DNA from: Ligula intestinalis
Lineage: Eukaryota > Platyhelminthes > Cestoda > Diphyllobothriidea > Diphyllobothriidae
Length of the DNA stretch: 64,000 bases
Direction: 5' to 3'
NCBI GenBank assembly: GCA_036362985.1
Contig: JAYGXS010000007.1
Span: forward strand, 4,048,957-4,112,956
Part shown: in pieces, positions 56,601-64,000 of the stretch
Layout of the letters: every line of letters begins with the position of its first letter
Numbering within the stretch: position 1 is the stretch's first letter
Made by a program: the position numbers and the translations under genes
The notes under the pieces: generated by a model
The model's database searches: none
What the model was told of the DNA's origin: nothing
The model's input: the letters and a program-made list of their open reading frames with translations, nothing else

Positions 56601-58693
56601 CTAACGAAAGCTAAACTTCATGAAATTATAACAAATCTCAAACTAAATTAAAACCCAGTAAGCATAGTAATGAACAAGAACTAAATTACTAACCTAACAT
56701 ATAGATGTATTCCAAACTAAGCTTAACTTAACTCAACTAGATTAAACCTACCTAAACTCGGTTATTTTAAGTTTAAAAGCAACCACTTGTAGCAAATAAA
56801 TACAAAGCGCAATTTAACAGACAAATCAAGCAGCGAAGACCACTTTCAACCTGCTAAAGTTGTAAACTGTGGTTTATAACTTGCATATTGGTTTAAACGC
56901 ATTAACAAAAACTTTATAATAATAAATAATGCTATATGACAAATTCGCTCTTTTAAGGAAGTATAATGAGTTGTCCGTGTTTGCTACGAAAAATGAAATG
57001 TTGTCGATCATTCTCCAGTTTTTGAGACTTACGGAATTACTTAAAACGAAAATTTTAAATATTTCTTTCGGTTAAAACCTTACCGTAACCACCTTTCTTA
57101 AATTACATTTTCTATGCATATAACAATATATCGATAACTATCTATTCAATATCGTCATCTAACTATGGCATGATTTTCAGTGTTTTCAGATTCTTCGTGC
57201 ATTCATCCACCAGCTGAAATTTTGTGTGACGTTTACATCAAGACTTAAAATAAGATATATATAAAGAGCTGAATATAAGTTTTAACACTCGCATTTTTGG
57301 AAATAAAAACGACTTCTTAAAATTTGCTTCACCTACATTTGTACAACTTTGGGCTTAATATCGCTGTTCCAGAAAGGTATATATTTTAAGCTTTCCCTAA
57401 TAATGTTGGAGTTCTTGCAAGTTGTAATGCATATTAAGGAAAAAGTTCGATTTTGTCACATTTGGTTGCATAGAAAATTCCTCCGATAGCAGGAAAATCT
57501 CAATCTCGACAAAATTAATGAGCCTTACCCTGGACAAGCATAAATAAAAGCCATTCTTAAGATAAGGTCCACTCAGTGAAGTAAAATAACGTGAGCAAAT
57601 ATATGCTCAACTACCAATTTAAATTTCTTCATGCAAATTGCACAGCTTTTGGGTTATACTGTAGGCGTTTCGCTCATTTGTGGAAATAGTTATTTGAATA
57701 TTACTGACTATATTTCTGTCCACCTTTGAGTGGCATAAAGTAAGTGTCGATATGATAGCGTGATGCATATTTGTTGGCATTCCAAGTGGCACATAAATAA
57801 AAGGTTAGGTGAATCATCTTTGTTTTCGTTCATTGAAGCGCGTGATAGTGCTCAAGATCCTAAGAGCGAAACGAATTATTTTAAAAAATTGGCGTGCGGT
57901 TTGTTACAGTAGTGAGAAACAAAAATGTTATAAAAACAACTTTTTTGCCCTTATTTTAGAGAAAATGTGCAAGTTAGGATGCGTATAACGATTCGAACAA
58001 AAAAAGGATTGAGCAGAATTTTTTCTAGTAGAACAAAACCTGTAGTATAAAAAATTGAAATTGTAAATAATCATAATATGGAAGTAAGGGACTTGCAGAT
58101 AGGCGTGAAAGTCATTACTAGTTGGTACTCGTCTTACTTCGGGGCATCCTATTTGAATATCTCAAAATAAAAAATGGATGGCGACTTAAAATCCGCAAAA
58201 GTTTATTTTTGCAGCATTTTATCACAGTTTCACCTGGATCAAGCGTCGACCAGCCGGCTAGCGCATTCGAAATGAACGTAACTGAAATCAAAACCAAATT
58301 TTACCTGGAGGTTGATTGATGTGGGAAACAATAGTATAGTATATACTAGCCACCGTTATGCCCAGTGCAACAACCCGTACGGGAATACCAGTATCCATCT
58401 TGTTTTGTTCAATTGCTGATAACATTAATAAACAGTTTTCAGCTTATTTTGTCGAAAAAAGTGTCTCTCGGATCGGTTAAAAATGTACGCTATCGGGAGA
58501 AGTCATGTAAAATTCTGATATAAACGAAAGATTGGCCTTTGTAAAAGTAAGTCCATTACATGAAGAAGTATTAATTAATCTTTCGAAAATAGGAAATGTT
58601 CGTACAAATGAACGAAAATGTTCGCCTTTGTGAATATGGTCCTCCACGACGATATAGCATATGATATAACAATTGGATGTAGTAACCCATATG
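53651..58693. other. No recognisable gene
   Basis: About 5 kb. 53651-54110 is GC-richer, adjoins PLE-3 and may be unrecognised element sequence. 54350-54500 has a local imperfect repeat ('ttggcggactttaac' and 'ttggcggaatttaac'). 56560-56780 is an A-rich quasi-repeat of 'aactaaa/aacttaac'-type words. No domain or RNA gene was recognised. Confidence 0.5.
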
Positions 58694-58726
<33 letters not shown>

Positions 58727-58766
58727 AGAAGAAGAAGAAGAAAAAGAAGAAAAAGAAGAAGAAGAC
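58694..58766. repeat. GAA trinucleotide microsatellite
   Basis: About 73 bases made almost only of GAA, with a GAG-GAA start and a few A-for-G changes in the second half (around 58741-58753). It sits exactly where the short GAA tail of PLE-1 lies in other copies, so it appears to have grown from that tail. Confidence 0.9.
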
Positions 58767-59320
58767 GATGTCATTGCAGAGTAACCACTTTTATTTGCCT
58801 CTATTTTCGGAATCTTTTGTGGATATTTAATAAGATAAATTGCACTGACTGAAGCAGGAACGGAATATTAATGCACAGGAACTTGGCGTATGTACAGTAA
58901 ACAATAAATACAATGATAAATCTAATGCACTTAATACCACTCACATCGAGGATACTTACCCATTTGTGCGTGCACCGTTTGTTGACCGGTGTGCAGGCCG
59001 TAACCTGCTGAAGTGGTGGAATTTGACCTTATGATTGCTTGACTGCATGGTTCCCCATATTTGACATCAAACTAAGTGCAAGCAATCGTTTTCCAGAAAA
59101 GCAAATTATTTAAGTCAAATTGATCAGGGTTGGGCATGTCCTTGCACGTGTTTGTAGACTGATGCCCTCGAAACATGGCTCATGCAATTTGCGATTCAAA
59201 CGATTGTGCAAATTTTGGTCTTATCAAATGTACATGTGTGGCTGGGACTCGTTCAAGGAATTTGAAAACTTTGCCGCACTGCTATCGCGCGTTTGAAAAT
59301 TTCCATTTTAAGAAGTCTCT
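58694..59320 (-). mobile_element. PLE-1 fragment with expanded GAA tail
   Basis: Immediately after the GAA tract the plus strand follows the PLE-1 terminus: 'gatgtcattgcagagtaacc' for the signature, 'acttttatttgcctctattt' and 'tcggaatc' for the hammerhead region, 'gaagcaggaacggaatatta', 'atgcacagg', then 'tgtgcgtgcaccgtttgttg' (58972-58991), and farther on a decayed GIY-YIG region (59060-59320, with 'catggctcatg', 'gtgtggctgggactcgt', 'gccgcactgctatcgcg'). Boundaries of the coding part are vague. All ribozyme boxes are lost. Confidence 0.65.
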
Positions 59321-59401
59321 ACCAATGAGTTAGAATATACGCGTTCCAGGAATTTGTATGGTTGAGGAAGAATAAAGGTCGAGCACCGGTTGAAATTGTC
59401 T

Positions 59402-59608
59402 ATTAGTCTGAGCGTTCGGGCTCTTGCGGGAGTCAATCTTCAGAAATAAAAGCGTCCACGAAAAGCAAGCGACAGGTAAAAAAGGTAGGTGCCAATCAAA
59501 CGTCATAGGGTAGGAGGGGGTTTTATAGGGAGGAAGAAAGGATGGAATAGGGAGGGAGAGTCAACCGTCAGGGATAATATCTTCCACAAAAACAAGCAAA
59601 TATTGTGA
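59402..59608 (-). repeat. Hammerhead-bearing repeat R14, copy 2
   Basis: Same content as 14362-14640 in opposite orientation, with a single copy of the 72-base unit; it runs into the assembly gap. It separates PLE-1 GIY-YIG sequence on its left from Penelope reverse-transcriptase sequence beyond the gap. Confidence 0.6.
59406..59446 (-). ncRNA. Hammerhead-like motif in R14, copy 2
   Basis: Minus strand: perfect CTGAAGA core box (plus 59437-59443), TT, arm GACTC, loop, arm GAGCC (four of five pairs), C, GAACGCTC, AG. The GAAA box is one A short compared with consensus. Confidence 0.35.
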
Positions 59609-59708
59609 NNNNNNNNNNNNNNNNNNNNNNNNNNNNNNNNNNNNNNNNNNNNNNNNNNNNNNNNNNNNNNNNNNNNNNNNNNNNNNNNNNNNNNNNNNNN
59701 NNNNNNNN
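59609..59708. other. Assembly gap (100 N)
   Basis: Exactly 100 unresolved bases, a common placeholder length for gaps of unknown size. It lies inside a cluster of repeated sequence (R14 and PLE), a likely cause of the assembly break. Confidence 0.99.
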
Positions 59709-59855
59709 TATGCGTTCTCTTTGTAAGGCCATCATAAAAGGCAGCTGCTGCCCTTGTTCTTCTTCCCGCGTGACATTTATATCAGGAAATATTCCGTTGA
59801 GCAGGTTATGGCAATTTTGCAGCATGATTCTCTTCAGTTTTACAGACCAGAAAGA
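59709..59855 (-). pseudogene. Penelope-like reverse-transcriptase fragment
   Basis: Minus-strand reading: VKLKRIMLQNCHNLLNGIFP, DINVTREEEQGQQLPFMMAL. This matches the segment just after the catalytic palm in Penelope-type reverse transcriptases, where the consensus runs roughly F...LN..FP.I.FT.E.E....L.FLD. It is the only PLE reverse-transcriptase sequence seen in the window. The catalytic YxDD region upstream could not be read, and the downstream part is in the gap. Whether it belongs to the PLE-1 copy at 58.7-59.3 kb is unclear. Confidence 0.6.
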
Positions 59856-61186
59856 GTTGAGTATACATGACTAACCACCATGCGCAGGTAGGTTCAAAAA
59901 ACATGCTGAGGATTTGGTTGTTAGTCATCCGCACAACATTAAAACAGGTTTTCAAACCTCTCAATCAGATAGTGAACCACATTGCCACGTGATCGTTAGC
60001 CGATGTTTTTTAACTGAATTGCCAGAAGTCGATCTAGTGCGTTTTCGGCTTGCACCCCTATCCACGTCCTGAATCCTTTGGCATGCACACTTAGATATAT
60101 TTTTCAGTATCCCGGTATTTCTTTGACATCTTGGTCTTTCATTTTCTCTTCATATTGAAACCCTTCATTACAATTTGTAAACAACTATACTGTATCCGTT
60201 GTTTAGGTTCATACCAAACACTCTTAACCCAGAATCCAGCGATATATAAATGCCTACATGATCTTCCCTATTCTCTACAAGCGTGGAAGCCAGGCTTTGC
60301 CTTGGCCTTCCTTACATATTATTGACCCTAAGGTAGGCAAACCGCATATGAGACCTTCTTAAAATGATTATGTCCAGTGAAGTTCAGCTTAATTTGGGAA
60401 ATTCATAGGTAAATACCTTTGAACTCCCTCTTTGTACATAGTTATGATGCAGAACCTGTGGCGCTGCCAGAAATGGATCAGCGTTGGGTAGGGGAAGACA
60501 GTAAAAAAAACTCCTTAGGCTTTTTCAATAAGTCAAGTTTCTAATGTCGTTTTGCGGGATTTTAAGGAGAAAAACTTTCGAGAGTGGGGCTGGGGCCGGG
60601 AGGGGGGGGGAGGCGACGGGTATATTTAAATCGGATGTCCTGCTGCTGAAAGTGTTGGAATCATGTCAGGAGGAGGTCATCGCGGTTGATCAATACCCTA
60701 ATTGTCACATTAGGGGAAGATCGCAATGAGCACGAGAACATTACCGAGTACCGGAATTGAGCCCATCGCACACCCTTGCAGGTTACCGGGTCTGCTGACC
60801 AGATATCGAAGCACGGGAGCCAAACCATCGTCAACAGTTATTCAAAGCAAACAAAGTACTGAAAAGTAGCGAGCCGTGTGGTTTTTAAAGGAAATTTCTG
60901 CCAGAGACGTTTGGTGGCAAACGTTACTTGCTGCCGAGCGGCAATGATATTAGTCTAGCATCGTTACAAAGAACATCTTTTTTCATGCTTGTCCAACTGC
61001 ATCACAAACGTGTCCACAGGTGGCATTAAAATATGAGCGAGTAAATAAGTATGTATGCGGCGGAAAGTGGTAAATGTGGGCATTAAGAGAGCAGAATTTT
61101 GAAATTAAACAATAGTTTGAAATACGGGATCATGAGAAGGCAGGAAATAAGGATCAATACGCATCGTAAGGAGATGGAAGGTAGAT
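59856..61186. other. No gene; presumed 3' flank or 3' end of the Helitron
   Basis: Contains a G-run (60601-60610) and a 7-pair hairpin CCCTAAT...ATTAGGG (60696-60715). The Helitron 3' terminus should lie somewhere below 61187, but no convincing hairpin plus CTRR end was found. Confidence 0.4.
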
Positions 61187-61189
61187 TCG

Positions 61190-62680
61190 TCAGACTAACG
61201 CTTCTGGGTAAACGATAGTTCTCGTAACGCCGTTGGGTGCCAATACGTAAAAATTCGTTTTCGATCCAACCCAAGATATCGCAACGTAGAGCTGACCGTG
61301 GGAAAAGCACGATTCTTCCAGGTGAATTCCAGCCACCCTGAAGTTTTGACCTTGGGACTTACTGATGGACATGGCGAAGCAAACCTATACGGGAAATTGA
61401 ATTCGTCGGAAATTGAATAAGGTGTCAGATGGCACGATAAGAATGCGGGTGATATAAGCAGTCTCTCCTTTCGCACAACCGGTCATAATTGTGGCCTCTA
61501 TAATGTATGACATCAGTCGCTTGACAATTAGCCTAGTGCCATTGCATAGCCGCGGTGCATCAATATTACTCATCAGCATAATTGGTGCGCCAACCTTCAA
61601 AACCAGTTTGTGCGATGGAACGCCAGATATTTCCAAGCTACTCAGGAACTCAACTGGATAATTAACACAGTCGTAAGGATCAACCGTCGCATTGAATGAA
61701 TTGTTCAGTTTTTTCTCACCTGGAAGAAGACGGCTAATTCTGCCGTTTATGGAATTGACGAATTTGTTGGTCGGAGCAAGAATTCCTCGTTCGCATTGCC
61801 ATTCTGCGTTGGTAAATTTATTTTGGAGATCAGGGCAAACTTTGTCTCAAAGATCTTCGTCACTGTTCAGCAAATTTGCAACCAAACTAATAGGGATGTT
61901 TCCGCTAGCATCGCTGTCCATTTTACCTTCGCCAGTCTTCAAGATATTGGTGGAGGATCCGTCGTTTTCATTGTCATTGTGCAGGAGATCTTTCATAATG
62001 GTCGTGAGTTTTAATGTCTTTACCATTGACAATAGCGGTAAATATTTTAGGCAGAATTTTACCTTGTCACCCCTGGGACCCCTTTGAATCACCGGTAGTG
62101 GCTGGCGGAAATCACCAGGTAAAACCATTGTGATGCCACCAAACGGAAGGTTTTTTCCTGTGACATCACGCAGCGTTCTGTCTACCGCTTCCACTGCAAT
62201 TCTGTTGGCCATGGTTCACTCGTCCCAAATTATAGCTTAGCACTGTTTCAACAATTCAGATGATCCACTTTCTCTGCTTATGTGGCATGTTGCGGTGCCA
62301 TCATCAGGTAACCTTAGAGGAAGCTTAAAGGTACTGTGAGCAGTTTGGCCACCGGGAAGTAACGTCGTTGCTATACCAGCCGATGCAACAGCCAAAACAA
62401 TTTTGCTTTCTTTGCGCAGCTCAGCCAAAAATAGCTAAATGACGAACGTTTTGCCAGTTCCACCGGGCTTATTCAAAAAGAAAACGTGGTCGCCATGACT
62501 GTGGTTATGGAAACTGTCAATAATAGTGTTGAATGCATGAAGTTGATCGACCAGCATCCTTGGTTTCCGAAGAGTCACGTATGCTGCCAGCTCGGTAACA
62601 TTGTAGCAAAGTTCCCGCTGAATTTCAGTTGGAAGCTGATTCCTAATGCTCCTGTCAAAAGGAGGAAATCCATACCTTTC
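61190..62680 (-). pseudogene. Helitron PIF1-type helicase domain
   Basis: Reads LERYGFPPFDRSI, YVTLRKPRMLVDQLHAFNTI, then Walker A NKPGGTGKTF, LFLAELRKESKIVLAVASAG, IATTLLPGGQTAHSTFKLPL, Walker B IIWDE followed by a stop where Cys is usual, TMANRIAVEAVDRTLRD, motif III VLPGDFRQPLPV, then LAPTNKFVNSINGR, a late core with VGAPIMLMSNID and LCNGTRL, SISKSQGQNF, and motif VI QLYVAISWVGSKTNFYV, where the conserved Arg before VGS is Trp. Premature stops: TAG 62434-62436, TAA near 62239, TGA near 62221, TGA near 61847, TAG near 61385. Loss of the motif VI arginine plus the stops makes it inactive. Confidence 0.88.
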
Positions 62681-64000
62681 AAGTTAGTCGCTCTCGACCC
62701 ATTTCAACCAAGGTGTTTTCAATGTGAATGAGTGCTAGGTTGTAGATGGCGGCATTGAGGTCTACGGTAAGATGGGCATTTTGTTACTGTAGTTGATGTC
62801 GGTAGTCGTCCGACATATCATTTCTGTACTTTAACCATAGATCATGAAAGCAGTTCAACTCACAACTTCTGATCAACAACGCAAGCAGTCGTCGTAATTG
62901 AAAAGGAGCGTTAGCAACGACAGCTTCAGCGATGGTGTTCTTCCACTGATTATCATCTTGAAGCAGACAACGCCTCGCACAGGCTTCTCTGTAGGTAGAA
63001 CACAGAAAACCGTCAGTCGTCCTTAGTTCTTCAAACGATGTTGAACCTTTAACTTCATGAAGTAGCATTCGTAAGTAGAAGCATTCTTGTTAAGATGGAT
63101 GAATGGTGTCAATTCTGCCCATTTTCACATCATACTTGATGCCTGGTTGTCCATCAACGGGAAAACCTACCTTTCGTCGAGCCCACTTGTTTCGATTCCA
63201 TGTGTAGTATGAGGGGACCTGAATATACAAAAGTGTCTGGGCAAACGAATCTTGTTGGCACAATTTGAAGAAAGCAGTCAAAGTTTTATATTTAGGATTC
63301 TGAAGCTGATCCAAGAGGAATCCTTCCGTAAAGTAAATCCGTTGGCCATTTTCAAAGTGGATGCTCAAGTGTTTCATGGCCGGAAAACGGTTATGGATAT
63401 CAAAACCAAAGATTCTCCAGACGTACTTGATGAACTTCACTGATTTGGAAAATTCAACGTTGATGTGGGCGTTGAATACTTTTGACAGTAAATGGCAATA
63501 CGACACAATCCAACGGTTAACAATAACCACACCAACGTTTCGCCTTTCATTGATAAATGCTTCGAATCCACCAATCTCGGGTTGTCGCCTGCTATAAAGA
63601 AGGTAACCATCCCCATCAGTCTGAGTTGCATCTAGAAATCGCTTGGGATATCTCTTGCTACATTTCCCATCCTTCATGCAAGGGCTGTTAGGATATATCC
63701 GACCGCATGGGCCATGAACCATTTGAGTTTTGATCGTTTCAAACAGGACAGGGTCAACGGATCGGTCCGGCAACTCTGCGCATATAAATTCGATGACATC
63801 GAAAAAGTGCAATTTTCCCTTCAGCCAGACAAAAATGTGAGCGTGGGGCAAGCCTCTCTTTTGCCACTCAAAAGTATTTATGTGACACTGAACATCACCG
63901 AAAATTTTGAATTTTGTGATGAGTCTCATCATGGTTTTCAACTTAAGCTGGAATACCCGTGCGGAAAAATCATGGCAATCCTGTGGCTTTTGACCGAGGA
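62680..64000 (-). pseudogene. Helitron Rep (HUH nuclease) domain with internal deletion
   Basis: Starts outside the window; the first visible residues are DFSARVFQLKLKTMMRLITK. The HUH motif reads WQKRGLPHAHIFVW (both His present). HGPCGRIYPNSPCM and CSKRYPKRF, the cysteine-rich middle, follow. At SVKFIKYV the first tyrosine is present, but the next residues are WRIFGFDIHNRFPAMKHLSI, which in this family come roughly 40-45 residues later, so the stretch with the second catalytic tyrosine seems deleted. TLTAFFKLCQQDSFAQTLLY and PSYYTWN follow. An in-frame TAA (about 63090) precedes QECFYLRMLLHEVKG; a second TAA lies near 62784, and a one-base frameshift near 62682 leads into the helicase. Confidence 0.85.

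Larger units (their letters stand above)
61187..64000 (-). mobile_element. Helitron (rolling-circle transposon), 3' part, decayed
   Basis: Minus-strand element entering from beyond position 64000. It encodes the end of the RepHel protein: a HUH replication-initiator domain followed by a PIF1-type helicase, which together nick and unwind DNA for rolling-circle transposition. The frame is largely recoverable but carries at least six premature stops and one frameshift. A natural stop follows IVYPEALV at 61188-61190. The 5' end is outside the window and the 3' end is not defined. Confidence 0.9.

Noticed and set aside
56560..56780. A-rich stretch with recurring 'aactaaa' words as a satellite
   Set aside because: No fixed period; looks like compositional bias.
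58618..58830. Poly-Lys / poly-Ser open frames on the two strands
   Set aside because: They are translations of the GAA microsatellite.
59568..59874. Open frames running through the N gap
   Set aside because: The middle is unresolved sequence; only the RT-like part right of the gap on the minus strand was kept.
60696..60715. CCCTAAT...ATTAGGG hairpin as the Helitron 3' end
   Set aside because: The nearest CTRR-like sequence on the minus strand (CTGA) is about 26 bases away and is not followed by T; typical spacing is around 10-12 bases.
1..64000. CRISPR arrays, bacterial operons or prophage
   Set aside because: No regularly spaced direct repeats; coding style, retroelements and Helitron are eukaryotic.

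Overview
This window looks like a gene-poor, AT-rich piece of an animal nuclear genome, most likely a flatworm (tapeworm or fluke). That guess rests on the mix of elements and on protein-level resemblance to flatworm Penelope-like and CR1-like retroelements, not on a marker gene. There is one assembly gap of 100 Ns (59609-59708). I find no host protein-coding gene, rRNA or functional tRNA that I can defend. Almost everything recognisable is a decayed mobile element, and most open frames outside the elements look like chance.

The dominant element is a Penelope-like retroelement (PLE) family, here called PLE-1. At least eleven pieces are present, on both strands, at about 1.8, 3.1, 8.9, 15.0, 15.6-16.6, 24.9, 27.3, 31.5, 32.9, 36.5 and 58.7 kb. 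The pieces are anchored at the 3' end and truncated at the 5' end. They carry the C-terminal GIY-YIG endonuclease region, a 3' UTR, a hammerhead-ribozyme-like motif and a GAA/TTC-rich tail. A second family, PLE-2 (28.1, 28.5 and 49.7-50.7 kb, with a relative at 44.2 kb), and a third, PLE-3 (52.5-53.6 kb), are also present. Another repeat (14.4 and 59.4 kb) has a hammerhead-like block as well.

The most structured locus is 32.9-37.5 kb. Two PLE-1 arms of about 0.95 kb lie head to head as an inverted repeat around a CR1-like non-LTR retrotransposon of about 2.6 kb that is truncated at both ends (endonuclease and reverse transcriptase, with stops and frameshifts). At 14.9-16.6 kb two PLE-1 pieces lie tail to tail.

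The right end (61.2-64.0 kb, minus strand) is the 3' part of a Helitron: a Rep (HUH) domain followed by a PIF1-type helicase. It has several nonsense codons, at least one frameshift and an apparent deletion of the second catalytic tyrosine region. Its 5' end lies beyond the window.

Minor items are a short RTE-like reverse-transcriptase remnant (13.4 kb), a diverged duplication at 0.1-1.6 kb, a repeat shared by 3.6 and 42.1 kb, a small dispersed repeat at 18.8, 20.1 and 21.2 kb, and a tRNA-like sequence at 51.4 kb. The long stretches between (4-9, 9-13, 16.6-25, 37.5-42, 44.5-49.7 and 53.7-58.7 kb) hold nothing I can name. All similarities were judged by eye. No alignment, database search or folding program was run.
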